Assembly: GCA_945861635.1 (NCBI GenBank)
Contig: CAMAWH010000030.1
Location: 1 to 60,822 of the forward strand
DNA length: 60,822 bases
Reading direction: 5' to 3'
DNA from: Klebsiella pneumoniae
Lineage (GTDB): Bacteria > Myxococcota_A > UBA796 > SXON01
Part shown: piece by piece, positions 43,417 through 53,095 of the stretch
Position numbering within the stretch: position 1 is the stretch's first letter
How the letters are laid out: every line of letters begins with the position of its first letter
Made by a program: the position numbers and the translations under genes
The notes under the pieces: generated by a model
Told to the model about the DNA's origin: nothing
Seen by the model: only the letters and a program-made list of their open reading frames with translations
The model's database searches: none

Positions 43417-45235
43417 CGCCCGGCCCCCTATGCCCGCCGGGCCCGCCGTCCTTTCTCCGTACGCGACGCTTTTCCGGCTTGTGCCCGCGCTGGATTCGTT
43501 GCGCGGGTACAGCGTCCGTGACCTGCGGGCGGATTTCGTCGCGGGGCTCACCGTGGCCGCCATCGCCGTGCCACAGGCCATGGCGTACGCGATGGTCGCC
43601 GGGGTGCCGCCCCAGTACGGCCTCTACACCGCCATCGTCATGACAGTGGTCGGCGCGCTGTTCGACTCGTCACGCCAGCTCATCAACGGTCCCACGAATG
43701 CGACCTCCATCGCGGTGCTCTCCGCGACGGCCGCGATTGCCGCCACTGACCAGAAGATCGAGGCCGCCGTCCTGCTCTGCTTCCTTGTCGGAGCCGTGCA
43801 GTTGGGCATCGCCTTTCTCCGACTCGGGGACTTGACCCGGTACATTTCCCATTCGGTCATCGTGGGGTTCACCGCCGGCGCTGCGGCGTTGCTTGTGCTC
43901 GACCAACTGAAGAACCTGCTCGGCTTCGCTGCCGCGGGGGATCCGCACGACCACTTCCTGATCCGTTTCGGGCGAACGCTCGTCGAGGGGGGCCCCGTTC
44001 ACGCCCCCACTGCCGCGATCGGTCTGGGTACAATCGTGCTCGCCGTTGCGATGCGTGCGCTGAAAACGCGACTCCGTTGGACACTGTTTCCCGACTTCTT
44101 GATGGTTGTGGTCGTCATGTCCGCGGTCGTGGGCGCGTTCGGCCTCGACCATGCAGGCGTCAAGGTGGTCGGCGCCATCCCGGCGTCTCTTCCCCCCTTC
44201 CAACTGCCGAACTTCGATGTGCCGTTGATGCGGGAGCTGTTTACCAGCGCATTCGCCATCGCGATCCTTGGGCTCCTTGAGGCACTCGCCATGGCGAAGG
44301 CCATCGCCGCCCATACGGGCCAACGGCTGGACCTGAACCAGCAGTGCCTCTCCGAGGGACTCGCGAACTTTGTCGGCAGCTTCTTCCGCTGCATCCCCGG
44401 TTCCGGCTCGCTCACCCGCTCCGCGATCAACCAACAGGCCGGCGCGGCAACCCAGTGGTCCGGGGTCTGGTCGGCGCTTGCCGTGGCCCTCATCGTGATG
44501 CTGTTTGCACCGTGGGCCCGGTTCATACCGCGCGCCGCGCTCGCGGGGCTGTTGATGCTGACGGCGTGGCGGATGGTGGATCGTCACGCGCTGCTCTACC
44601 ATTTCCGTGCCACACGCTTTGATGCGGTCATCATCGGCGCCACCGCGATCTCCGCCGTGGCGGTGTCGATCGAGTTCTGCATCTTGATCGGCGTCTTTAT
44701 GTCGTTCCTCCTCGCTGTCCCGCGCGCGGGACAGGTGTTGCTCACCGAGTTCGTGGTTGCCGCGGAAGGCACAGTGGAGGAGCGACTGGAGGAAGACGTG
44801 CCTTGCCCGAAGATTTTGATTTTCGGGCTCGAAGGCGAGTTGTTCTTCGGCGCCGGCCCATCGCTCGAAGGCGTGCTCGACGCCATGGAGGCGCGGATCG
44901 ACGCGCGGACGAAAGTGCTTGTGCTTCGCGTCAAGCGGGTGCGCAATCCCGACGCGGTCGGCACTCACCTGCTGGACGGTTTCGTCCGCCGGCTCGCTGG
45001 CCGCGGCGTGCACGTGCTGTTGTGCGGCGTCCGCCACGATCTGCACGCTGTTTTCACCAAAACGGGGCTCCTTGCGCTCCTCCACCCCGACCACGTGTTT
45101 ACGGAGCAGGCGGTCCGCCAAACGAGCACGGCACAGGCGGTGCGCCACGCCTACCGCCTCATCGAGGGTCGGTGTGAGGACTGCCCGCTCGACCCCGATG
45201 GCGGGCAGGAACGAGTGGGGAGGTATGTGGAGTGA
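43406..45235 (+). CDS. SulP-family anion permease with STAS domain
   Basis: 609 residues from ATG 43406; ATG 43430 is an alternative. SulP transporters import sulfate or other anions such as bicarbonate. The N-terminal core reads DSLRGYSVRDLRADFVAGLTVAAIAVPQAMAYAMVAGVPPQYGLYTA (the SulP signature), with INGPTNATSIAV, YISHSVIVGFTAGAA and LADFVGSFFRCIPGSGSLTRSAINQQAGAATQWSG-like segments for about 12 helices. The C-terminal ~140 residues are a STAS domain (KILIFGLEGELFFGAGPSLEGVLDAME... VLVLRVKRVRNPDAVGTHLLDGFVRRLAGRGVHVLLCGVRHDLHAVFTKTG). It overlaps the MMPL gene, so one transcript is likely. Confidence 0.92.
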   Translation: MRTSARPPMPAGPAVLSPYATLFRLVPALDSLRGYSVRDLRADFVAGLTVAAIAVPQAMAYAMVAGVPPQYGLYTAIVMTVVGALFDSSRQLINGPTNATSIAVLSATAAIAATDQKIEAAVLLCFLVGAVQLGIAFLRLGDLTRYISHSVIVGFTAGAAALLVLDQLKNLLGFAAAGDPHDHFLIRFGRTLVEGGPVHAPTAAIGLGTIVLAVAMRALKTRLRWTLFPDFLMVVVVMSAVVGAFGLDHAGVKVVGAIPASLPPFQLPNFDVPLMRELFTSAFAIAILGLLEALAMAKAIAAHTGQRLDLNQQCLSEGLANFVGSFFRCIPGSGSLTRSAINQQAGAATQWSGVWSALAVALIVMLFAPWARFIPRAALAGLLMLTAWRMVDRHALLYHFRATRFDAVIIGATAISAVAVSIEFCILIGVFMSFLLAVPRAGQVLLTEFVVAAEGTVEERLEEDVPCPKILIFGLEGELFFGAGPSLEGVLDAMEARIDARTKVLVLRVKRVRNPDAVGTHLLDGFVRRLAGRGVHVLLCGVRHDLHAVFTKTGLLALLHPDHVFTEQAVRQTSTAQAVRHAYRLIEGRCEDCPLDPDGGQERVGRYVE

Positions 45236-45302
45236 TCATGATCCGAAATATTGGACGATTTCCCCGGGAACGGTGAAGCCCTGCCATGCCTACGAAACCC
45301 GT

Positions 45303-45495
45303 TGACAAATAAATCTCGGCGTCGCGCCCGCCAGTTCACCGACGAGTTCAAGGCCGCCGGTGTGCGCTTGTGGTGGTGGTGGTGGGGCGTCGTTGCGCAC
45401 AAGTGGCGAAAGACCTTGATGTTTGGAAGTCGGTGATCGCGCGTTGGGCGGATCAGACGCAGCTGGACGCCAGCCGCGTTCTCGAAAAGGTGGAG
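45303..45495 (+). pseudogene. Remnant of an IS3-type orfA
   Basis: NKSRRRARQFTDEFKAAGVRL (45303-45370) and VAQVAKDLDVWKSVIARWADQTQ (about 45405-45470) are the helix-turn-helix of IS3-family OrfA proteins, in two frames. Between them a GTG/GGT run breaks the frame. No orfB or inverted repeat follows; the sequence passes straight into a convergent lipoprotein gene end (45540). Confidence 0.7.
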
Positions 45496-45539
45496 CTTTC
45501 ACCCGGCGGACTGGAGATCATCTGCCGCGCAGAAGGAGA

Positions 45540-46810
45540 TCACGGCCATGAACCTGCAGGCCCGCCGTACCCTCCGATGTCGTTCCGCGACCCGTCGGCA
45601 TCGTTGTACCCGGGTGCCGGATCACCGGTGTTGATGCACGGGGAGAAGCCGGCGTCCAGCGTGAAGTCCTGCTTGGCCACGTCGTTGAAGTACGGGTCCG
45701 CGTAGATCGTGGACGAGCCAAATGCGTCATCCCATCCGCTGTCGACGGCGTTGTTCCAGATGACGTTGTACTCGGCTTGTCCGCCGTTGTTGAACGCGCC
45801 GGCGTAGGACTCACTGATGATGTTGTTCCGGAAGTTGACGTCGGCCCCGAGCATCACGCTGTAGTATCCACCCGTGTTGTAGAAGACGTTGTTGTAGGCC
45901 CACCCGATGCCATACCGGAGGTCATAGCTCGCGTTTCCGGCACTGGTACCCAGGTAGTTCTCGTTGTAGTAGAGGGAGTTCGAAATCTCCCAGACTGTAG
46001 CGTCCTGGATCGCCATCGCGCCGCCTCCAGACGTGGTTCGCCCAGGGTCGTTGTCGTGGATCGACGACCACTGCATGGTAAACGAACCCGATCCGCTCGC
46101 GATGACGGAACCGTACGACGCATTGTCGTGAATGTCCACGGATTCCCACGTCGACTCACAGTCCCGCACCAGGATTTGCCAGCCCTTGCCCTCATTGCCC
46201 GAACATTCGACGTCTGTCACCGCAAGGATGCTGTCTTGCGCGAACAGGCCCAGCGCCAGCGTCTCGTCCGCCTCTCCGGCCAAGGTGAAGCCAGACAGCG
46301 TCACGTTCGAATCCTGGATCGTGAACGCCGGGTGATTCTTGCCCACCACCGACGTTGTCCCGCTGCCGGCGCCGACCAGCGTGACGTCGAGCCGGTCGAT
46401 CGTTGTCCAGCTGTAGGTGCCCGGGCAAACGTAGATCGTATCGCCGTCCGACGCGTCATCGATGGCGTCCTGAAGGTCGGACCAAGGGGCGACGCCGTCG
46501 TCGCACACCGACCACACCGGATCCGACCCGGTGTCTGTGTCGCCGCCGGAGTCCGTGTCTGAGTCGCTGTTGGAGTCTGTGTCACTGTCGGCATCTCCAT
46601 CGGCGTCCGAATCGCCATCGGCGTCCGAATCGCCATCGGCGTCCGAATCCCCGCCCGTATCGCCATCGGCGGCATTCCCCGTGTCCGCGTCTTCCGCGCA
46701 GGTGCCGTGCTCGAAGTGCGTGCCGGAGTCGCATGTGAGGCCACCCACCTGCTTGAGAACGGCGGAGCCCACCGCGGCAAGGCGACAGGACGTCTCGTTC
46801 GTGCCCCCCG
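45540..46810 (-). pseudogene. Beta-helix lipoprotein gene with 5' end replaced by an HNH remnant
   Basis: The frame carries 'SGGTNETSCRLAAVGSAVLKQVGGLTCDSGTHFEHGTCAED', then a long Asp/Ser/Gly linker (DSDADGD units), then a right-handed beta-helix of about 320 residues with DLQDAIDDASDGDTIYVCPGTYSWTTIDRLDVTLVGAGSGTTSVV, repeated N-x-I strands, and the terminal DGSRNDIGGYGGPAGSWP typical of this class. No signal peptide is left: upstream of 46810 the opposite strand carries an HNH endonuclease C-terminus. The frame stays open to 47417 only as antisense. It is probably not exported. Confidence 0.65.
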
Positions 46811-47036
46811 AACTCGACTGCAGTTGGACGTCCACCGCACCGCGCCGTGGTTCGAGTGTCGGGCGCACGAAACCGCCAAAATGGGGGGGGTCTGTTGCGC
46901 CCAGCATCGGGCGATCCACAGCGGGTTTTTGTCGGTGTCGGTGCGACCGGAGGGGTCCGTGGCCGTCGAGCACGCGGACGGGCGGACGTTGGTCGGTCCG
47001 GCGCGGGATGTGCGGGGAACGATGTCCGTCCGATGA
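46811..47036 (+). pseudogene. C-terminal remnant of an HNH endonuclease gene
   Basis: Reads TRLQLDVHRTAPWFECRAHETAKMGGVCCAQHRAIHSGFLSVSVRPEGSVAVEHADGRTLVGPARD and ends at TGA 47036. It matches residues ~205 onward of the HNH gene at 53692, with CGAHH changed to CAQHR, so an active-site His is lost. It lies head-on against the truncated beta-helix gene; the junction is near 46811. No N-terminal domain is present. Bases 47037-47196 hold nothing I recognise. Confidence 0.75.
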
Positions 47037-47196
47037 CCAAGCGCACCACGTCCACGAACGAGGGTTGCCCCCCATTCCTCGGGTTCGCCCGGCCGCTCGG
47101 TCAATTTTCAGTCTTTGGCGGCTAACAATCGCTTGACGCGCGCTGCGTCGGAATTGCAGACCGCTCGCACTCACGGTTCGCAATCGCTGGGAGGGC

Positions 47197-47325
47197 TGGA
47201 TGCGCGGAGCCGCGCGCGACGGCTCCAAACGGCCCGTCGGAAACCTCACCGCCGAAATGGCGATGGCGCGCTTCGGCGGAATGCAGGTCGTACTCCCACG
47301 CCGCGATGATGGGCGTTGTCGGATC
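47197..47325 (+). pseudogene. Fragment of an IS1634-like transposase
   Basis: Reads WMRGAARDGSKRPVGNLTAEMAMARFGGMQVVLPRRDDGRC. This matches the transposase at 3-1223 near its C terminus (RMRGAAREAEEKIIHPFTKRPVGNLTAEMAM...FGAMQAVLLRRDDGRW), with a ~10-residue deletion. No catalytic part remains. The following bases to 47442 show no gene. Confidence 0.75.
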
Positions 47326-47442
47326 GGGTCCGGTCGGATCGGCGTACCACGTCTCGCCGGCCATGGGACACGGCCCGAAACGACGCGTAGAAAACGAGGA
47401 ACGGGAGATGTGATCAAGGGTCAGGCTGTCCCGGGCCGACGG

Positions 47443-48255
47443 CTACGGCTCGCCGACGCCATCCCGACGCTTGAACAGTGGCCAGAGTTCGTGCAGCGGA
47501 AAGATGAGCGGCACGCGCTCCGTCCCCGGAAAACCAAGCGCGCGCGGCGGATGATCCGGCACGCGTGCCGTGCCGAACATCCAATCCCACATCGAAAAGA
47601 TGATGCCAAAGTTGCGTGCCTCTCCGGGCTTGCAATCGTAGTCATGGTGCCAGAGGTGCATCCGCGGGTTGTTCAGCACGTAGCGCCACCGACCGTACCC
47701 CCAGTCAAGGTTGGCGTGATTGAGGTGTCCGATCAGCGTGCCGAAGATCGCGTGCGCCAGGATGGCATTTCCGTCAAAGCCGAAAAATGCAAGCGGCAGG
47801 TACTGAAAACACTTGTACACCACCACCTCCATCCAGTGGAAGCGGAAGGACACGATCCAGTCCATCTCTCCGTCCACCACCGAGTGATGGATCTTGTGAA
47901 ACTCCCACAGCCAGGGCACGCGATGCAGGATGTTGTGGATGCACCACTGTACGAAATCCATCACGACGATGACCACGACGATTTGGACCCAAAGCGGCCA
48001 CGCGGAGGCGACGCCCGCGAAGACCAGTGTGTCGAGTTCGTGCCCGGCCAGAAACGCGTTGATCGGCGGCTCGACGCGCTGTGTCGCGAGCAGATACAGC
48101 CCGACCCCAAGCCAGTGGCCGTTGAATACGAGATGACATAGATCGCTCCACAATCGAGGGCGAAGCTGAGGTTGCGCTGGGCGGCGGGGCCTCGCCCACT
48201 CCAAGGCCGCCACGAACAGGGAGAGGGCCGCCAATGCGATTGGATAAGGATTCAC
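47443..48255 (-). CDS. Sterol desaturase / fatty acid hydroxylase family protein
   Basis: 270 residues from GTG 48255. A di-iron membrane oxygenase. The His clusters are complete: HNILHR (HxxxH), FHKIHHS (HxxHH), 'IGHLNHANLDW' and MHLWHHDYD (HxxHH). Several membrane helices surround them (LWVQIVVVIVVMDFVQWC, AILAHAIFGTLIGH). Family members hydroxylate or desaturate sterols, carotenoids or lipids; substrate not known. It follows the 227-aa membrane protein by 7 bp, so the two may work on the same lipid. A 2Fe-2S ferredoxin (17283) is in the window but not linked. Confidence 0.9.
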   Translation of the reverse strand: MNPYPIALAALSLFVAALEWARPRRPAQPQLRPRLWSDLCHLVFNGHWLGVGLYLLATQRVEPPINAFLAGHELDTLVFAGVASAWPLWVQIVVVIVVMDFVQWCIHNILHRVPWLWEFHKIHHSVVDGEMDWIVSFRFHWMEVVVYKCFQYLPLAFFGFDGNAILAHAIFGTLIGHLNHANLDWGYGRWRYVLNNPRMHLWHHDYDCKPGEARNFGIIFSMWDWMFGTARVPDHPPRALGFPGTERVPLIFPLHELWPLFKRRDGVGEP

Positions 48256-48262
48256 CGCCGAC

Positions 48263-48946
48263 TCAGACCGGCGTGCGCATCGCGAACGCCATGCCCACGC
48301 ACCACAGGGCGTGCACCACCATCACCGCAATCGTGGCGGGCACGTCGTTGGCCATGAACATGCCGACACAGATGCCGACGACTCCATAGGCGATGGGAAA
48401 CCACCCAAGTACCGGGCTGAGGAACCGCGCGCGCAGCAGCGCCGATCCGACGAAAATCGAACCCAGGCAGAAGAACACGCTGCCCATGCGGATGAGGCAT
48501 TCTCCCCATGCATTGACCGGGCGCAGATCGTCCATCAGCATCGCCTTCGCATCCAGGCCCACGCGCTGCTTGATCGCCCACGAGCCCCAGACACCGGTGT
48601 CCATGTAGTAGCCGCTGCCGAGCGCACTCACAAGGCAGCCCAGTACGCAAATCGTGATGCCGGCCTGAAGCAGCGGCCTGACGTCGTCACGCCAGGGAAA
48701 CGCGGAAAGCGCCGAGAGCGCACCTACGCGCAGAAACAACCCGAAGACGAGGATGCGGAACGACCAGATCCACGTTTCCATGCTCCCGGCGATGGTCGGG
48801 AAGTGCGAGGAATCGAACCACTGCAAATGCACCGGGCGCAGTCCGAGTCCGAGCGGAACCATCAGGCCCGACGCCGCGAACAGCACGGCCACGAGGCGCC
48901 ACGAGAACACGGATGCGGGGGGTGACGCGGCGGCGGGAGTGTCCAT
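48263..48946 (-). CDS. Polytopic membrane protein, unknown
   Basis: 227 residues from ATG 48946. About six hydrophobic helices (WRLVAVLFAASGLMVPLGLGL, FRILVFGLFLRVGALSAL, LLQAGITICVLGCLVSALGSGYYM, GSVFFCLGSIFVGSALL, VLGWFPIAYGVVGICVGMFM, ATIAVMVVHALWCVGMAFAM). The 'VLGW.PI.YG..GI' segment recalls small DUF4386-like membrane proteins, but I am not sure. It is transcribed with the hydroxylase downstream. Longer starts (to 49183) add Arg/Pro-rich sequence without support. Confidence 0.65.
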   Translation of the reverse strand: MDTPAAASPPASVFSWRLVAVLFAASGLMVPLGLGLRPVHLQWFDSSHFPTIAGSMETWIWSFRILVFGLFLRVGALSALSAFPWRDDVRPLLQAGITICVLGCLVSALGSGYYMDTGVWGSWAIKQRVGLDAKAMLMDDLRPVNAWGECLIRMGSVFFCLGSIFVGSALLRARFLSPVLGWFPIAYGVVGICVGMFMANDVPATIAVMVVHALWCVGMAFAMRTPV

Positions 48947-49279
48947 GGGCCGAACGTAGCCGGTGGAGGCGCGCGGTGCGGAGGAGCGCGAAGTTGGGGC
49001 GGGGAGTTGGGGCGAGGCGCGGATGCGATTCGGCTGGGCGCCATCGGCCGTGGGTGCTTCGTTGGGCGGTCGGCGGCGCCCGAGCCGCGCGCGGCTCGGT
49101 AGAAGGATCGGCTGCGTGGTCACGTGCGTTGCCAGAATGCGTATGGCGCGCGACCACGCCGACATCGTCACCCACGTGCGCAACGATCTTGCCGTTCGCG
49201 CGCCCCAACCGCGGGATTTGATTCGTCGACGTTCCGATCCTCGCGCGCTTCCGGACCTGCTTCCGAAGGGTTCAGCCCC

Positions 49280-50845
49280 TCAAAACGCCTCCAACACACT
49301 CCGAATTTCCGCCAGGTCAGCATCTCCCGGCAGCGCATCTTGCGCCTTGGCAACGGTTTCAAGCGCCGCCGCCACTGCCGCCGTCCGATCCGCGCCGTTG
49401 CCCCGCTCCTTCCACAGCTGGAATACCTCGGCGTACGCAAAGACGGCGGCACCCTTCTGCAAAAGTCCTGGGTCAACAGCCAACAGTTCCGCGAAGGTGT
49501 AGACGCCGGAGGTCGACTTGGCTTCCGCCGTAGACGGGTCCTCCCAACTCACGGTCATGAGTACCGCACTCGCATCGTTCACCAGGTCCGGCGCACAGGT
49601 CGTGATCACGTTGTGCATGACAATGCTGTCATCCGATGCGAGGTTCTGCGGCTCGACCTCGGCGGGATTCGAGCTTACTTCCTCGGCAGATGTCCGCAGG
49701 AACTCGAAGCCTGCCGGCAACTTCAGCTCGATCCTCACATCGCGCGCGGCGACGTCGAATAGCTGCACGAAGCGCTCGCCCCCGAAGGTGCGCACCGCCT
49801 CCGCCTCATCCCCGACAAATGTGCTGGCCCCTTTCCCAAGGTCGGTGATGGTGTCCACCACCTCGTCCTCGTACGTGGCGCCGGTTCCGACCCCGACCCC
49901 GGCCAGGTAGATGCCCTCGCCGAATTCTCGGGCGGCGTACGCGGCGATCCGCTTCTCGTCCGTCAGGCCGACGTTGGCCCCGCCGTCCGTGATGAGCACG
50001 ACGCGAGAGAGCATCGAGGCGCTGTGATTTCGCTCCGCCACGTCGTAGGCCAGCGCCAAACCCTCGGACAGGTTGGTCGTTCCATCCTCCGCAAGGGCCG
50101 CGACGACCTTCAGCAATGCTTCATCGTTGGGGCCCGTGATGGCGTGTTCCTCCAGCTGGATCTCCGGAACTTCCGCCCACTGGATAAGCGAGACGACATC
50201 TCCCTTGCGGAGGTTTGCCGCAATCGCGCCCATTGTCGATTTCAGATTCGCAAGCGGCACGCCCTTCATCGAACAGGACGTGTCCAGGGAGAAGACCAGA
50301 TTCATCGCATCGCGTTCGTCGTTGGTCACGGCCGGTGAACTGACGCCGATCTGGAGCGACCACGTGCCGTCTTCCGACGCGACCATCGACGGCGTGATGC
50401 GCAACGACCCAGGCTCAGCCGGTGGGTAGTCGAAGTCGTAGTAGTTCATGAACTCGTGCGTCCGCGTCGGCAGCGAGGCGATGCTGCCCCACCCGTCCAA
50501 AACGGCCATGCGGGCGAGCACGGCCGCCGACATCGAGTTGGAATCGTCCGGCGAGATGTAGAGCGTGACAGGGTCGACGTCGTTGCACGCTTCCCCCGTG
50601 TCTTCCGGATCGCCCGAGTCGGTGTCGGTGTCGGTTTCGGCGCCCGTGTCGTAGTCTGCGTCTGTGTCGCTGTCCGCGTCGGCATCGGAATCGGAATCGC
50701 CGTCGGCGTCGGCATCCCCCCCATCGCTCTCGCTGGTGTCGCCGTAGCGGTCATCGGACCCGCTGGTCCCCTTGCGGTCTTCGACCCCGTCCGTCGGCGA
50801 GCAGGAAGCAAGGACAAACGCGGGTAGAAACCAGAAACTGCGCAT
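49280..50845 (-). CDS. VWA-domain lipoprotein
   Basis: 521 residues from ATG 50845 (MRSFWFLPAFVLASCSPTDG; lipobox LASC). A long Asp/Ser/Thr linker (DADADGDSDSDADADSDT) precedes a von Willebrand-like N motif (EFMNYYDFDYPP, common before VWA domains of this type), and a VWA domain with MNLVFSLDTSCSMKGVPLANLKSTMGAIAANL. DTSCS is the metal-ion (MIDAS) site D-x-S-x-S. GTTNLSEGLALAYDVAE and VVLITDGGANVG complete it. A C-terminal domain (DVRIELKLPAGFEFLRTSAEEV) follows. It should bind partners through a divalent cation at the surface. Divergent from 50952. Confidence 0.88.
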   Translation of the reverse strand: MRSFWFLPAFVLASCSPTDGVEDRKGTSGSDDRYGDTSESDGGDADADGDSDSDADADSDTDADYDTGAETDTDTDSGDPEDTGEACNDVDPVTLYISPDDSNSMSAAVLARMAVLDGWGSIASLPTRTHEFMNYYDFDYPPAEPGSLRITPSMVASEDGTWSLQIGVSSPAVTNDERDAMNLVFSLDTSCSMKGVPLANLKSTMGAIAANLRKGDVVSLIQWAEVPEIQLEEHAITGPNDEALLKVVAALAEDGTTNLSEGLALAYDVAERNHSASMLSRVVLITDGGANVGLTDEKRIAAYAAREFGEGIYLAGVGVGTGATYEDEVVDTITDLGKGASTFVGDEAEAVRTFGGERFVQLFDVAARDVRIELKLPAGFEFLRTSAEEVSSNPAEVEPQNLASDDSIVMHNVITTCAPDLVNDASAVLMTVSWEDPSTAEAKSTSGVYTFAELLAVDPGLLQKGAAVFAYAEVFQLWKERGNGADRTAAVAAALETVAKAQDALPGDADLAEIRSVLEAF

Positions 50846-50951
50846 GGGGATTCCGGGAGGCGGACCGAAGCATACGCGCGGTTTTTCACGCTCGCCCCAT
50901 GAAAGCACGCCGACCGATGAAAAGGGCGGAGAGGCGGGATACTCGCCAGCA

Positions 50952-52928
50952 ATGCCCGCACTCCTCGCCGTCCTTCTCGCGCCCCTTCTTGCCGCCCTCC
51001 TCGCCGCGTGCTCGCCCGCTCCCGCACCTGCGGGCGCGGATGACGCCCTCGACGTCCCGACCTCCGGTGAACTCTCCGACTGCGACCCGGTGGCGCCGAG
51101 CTTGTGCGGATTGCCCTTCCCATCGACGTTCTACATGCGAGTGGACGAGGCACGCCCGACGGGCTGGCGCGTACACATCGGCGCAACGACGCTCCCAACC
51201 AGGACCGACGGCTCGCGCATCGATCCCGCGCCCTACAACGTGCGAGACGGGTGGTCCCCGCTGACCCCCGTGTACGCGCACTTCCCCGGCGTGTCCACCA
51301 CGGGACTCGTGTCCAAAGACGACATTGGCGCTTATCAAAACGCCGACACGCGCACGATCATCGTCAACGTCGCAACGGGTGAGCGTGTACCGCATTTCGT
51401 CGAGCTGGACGCCACCAGTGGCGACGACGCCCGCCGGCTCCTGATTCTCCATCCCGTCGCTCCGATGGCGTTTGGCCAACGGTACGCCGTCGGTTTGCGG
51501 GGGTTGGTCGACGACAGCGGCAACGCCATCGCGGCCAGTGACGCATTCGTGGCGCTTCGAGAGGGGACGCCCACGTCCAGTTGGGACATCGAAGGCCGCC
51601 GCGACACCTACGACGACGTCGTATTTCCGGCGTTGGAAGCTGCGGGCTTCTCGCGTTCCGAACTCACACTGGCCTGGGATTTTGTGGTCGCCAGCCGACA
51701 GGGCATCACCGGCAAAGCCGTTGCGATGCGTGATGACGCGCTGGCACGCATCGGGGCGGACGGGCCCGCGTACGCGGTGACGTCGGTGGAGTCGGACGTC
51801 AATGAGCACGTGGCGTTGCGGATCGAGGGCACCATGACCGCCCCGCTCTACACGGCGGAGGATGCCCCGGGCACGACGCTCACCGTCGGCGCAGACGGCT
51901 TGCCAACCTACAACGGCGATACCGTCGTGAAGTTCGTCGTCGTCGTGCCCCGAACGCTGGTCGACAATCCGCGCCCCGGTGCGTTGGTTCAGATCGGCCA
52001 CGGCCTCCTCGGTTCGCGCGCGGACATCGACGAGGCTTGGGTCGGGCAGATGGCGGACGCGTGGGGTTGGGTCGCTTTCGCGAGTGACTGGACGGGCATG
52101 AGTTCCAAAGACGAATCGGCGATCTACACGATGCTGCTTGGGGGCCTCAACCGCTTTGAAATCATCCCGGAGCGGTCGCAGCAGGGTTTTGTCGAGATGC
52201 TGTGTGTGAACCGCATGATGGCCGGAACGTTTGCCCACGATCCGCTCATGCAGGGCATCGCAGCGTCATCGGGAGAGCCTGTCTCGTTCATCGATCCCAC
52301 GCGCCGGTACTTTTACGGAAACTCACAGGGGTCCATCCTTGGGGGCGCGTACGTGGCACTCTCCCCGGACATCCAGCGCGCGGTGCTTGGCGTACCCGGT
52401 GCCCCGTTCAACCTGATCCTGCCGCGATCAGAGGACTTCAAGTCCTTCTTCAATGCGCTCTCCAGTGTCTATCTGGACCCGGCGGCGCGCGTGCTGTGGA
52501 TCGGGCTGACCCAAACGCTGTGGGACTCTGGGGAGTCCGCCGGGTACGCCACCGCGATCGCTGCCGATCCGTTGGAGGGATCCCCGGCGAAACAAGTACT
52601 TTTGCAGGCGGGGATCGGGGATGCGTATGTGACGACGCTGGCGGCGCACGTGGTGGCCCGGTCGGTCGGCGCGCGCCTGGTCGGCGCGCCCGCTCGCGCC
52701 GTGTGGGGCCTGGAGACGGTCGAATCGGGGTGGACCGGCTCCGCGCTCACCGAGTTTGACTACGGCGTGGCCGAACCGGAGACGGGCGTGCCGGTTGCGG
52801 AGTCGTTGTGGATCCACGGTCAGGTGCGCAACGAGCCGACGGGGCAGGAACAAGCGGGTCGATTCTTGGAGGACGGTGTCGTCATGGATACCTGCGGCGG
52901 ACCGTGTATGGGGACGCAGGGGGAGTAG
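50952..52928 (+). CDS. Lipoprotein with alpha/beta-hydrolase-like core
   Basis: 658 residues from ATG 50952 (MPALLAVLLAPLLAALLAACSPA; lipobox LAAC). An N-terminal bacterial Ig-like part (CGLPFPSTFYMRVDEARPTGWRVHI ... RLLILHPVAPMAFGQRYAVGLRGLVDDSGNAI) leads to a hydrolase-like core: 'VVVVPRTLVDNPRPGALVQIGHGLLGSRAD' (oxyanion HG) and RRYFYGNSQGSILGGAYVALSP with GNSQG as nucleophile elbow (G-x-S-x-G). A late Asp/His pair is not certain. It may be a surface esterase or lipase. A bidirectional terminator follows (53052-53088). Confidence 0.8.
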   Translation: MPALLAVLLAPLLAALLAACSPAPAPAGADDALDVPTSGELSDCDPVAPSLCGLPFPSTFYMRVDEARPTGWRVHIGATTLPTRTDGSRIDPAPYNVRDGWSPLTPVYAHFPGVSTTGLVSKDDIGAYQNADTRTIIVNVATGERVPHFVELDATSGDDARRLLILHPVAPMAFGQRYAVGLRGLVDDSGNAIAASDAFVALREGTPTSSWDIEGRRDTYDDVVFPALEAAGFSRSELTLAWDFVVASRQGITGKAVAMRDDALARIGADGPAYAVTSVESDVNEHVALRIEGTMTAPLYTAEDAPGTTLTVGADGLPTYNGDTVVKFVVVVPRTLVDNPRPGALVQIGHGLLGSRADIDEAWVGQMADAWGWVAFASDWTGMSSKDESAIYTMLLGGLNRFEIIPERSQQGFVEMLCVNRMMAGTFAHDPLMQGIAASSGEPVSFIDPTRRYFYGNSQGSILGGAYVALSPDIQRAVLGVPGAPFNLILPRSEDFKSFFNALSSVYLDPAARVLWIGLTQTLWDSGESAGYATAIAADPLEGSPAKQVLLQAGIGDAYVTTLAAHVVARSVGARLVGAPARAVWGLETVESGWTGSALTEFDYGVAEPETGVPVAESLWIHGQVRNEPTGQEQAGRFLEDGVVMDTCGGPCMGTQGE

Positions 52929-53051
52929 AGTGGGGTGGAGTTCGCCGGCGCGCGGTTGTAGGCCGTAGGGCGGGCGCAGGCCGGAGGGCATCCGCGTCAG
53001 CATGTGCGCGTGGATATTTTGGGGCCGCGCCCTGCGCTGCTTTGAGCAGGT

Positions 53052-53088
53052 GCCGGGCCCCACCGAATGGCGGGACCCGGGGCCCGGC
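53052..53088. terminator. Strong GC hairpin between convergent genes
   Basis: GCCGGGCCCC (53052-53061) pairs perfectly with GGGGCCCGGC (53079-53088), loop of 17. It lies between the convergent ends at 52928 and 53096. No T run, so the terminator role is inferred from position and stem strength. Confidence 0.55.
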
Positions 53089-53095
53089 TACGACC

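Noticed and set aside
43670..45148. 492-codon minus-strand ORF
   Set aside because: Antisense to the SulP permease; same shadow composition.
46811..47417. N-terminal extension of the beta-helix gene (frame open to 47417)
   Set aside because: This part is antisense to HNH and IS1634 remnants and has no signal peptide; the open frame is accidental.
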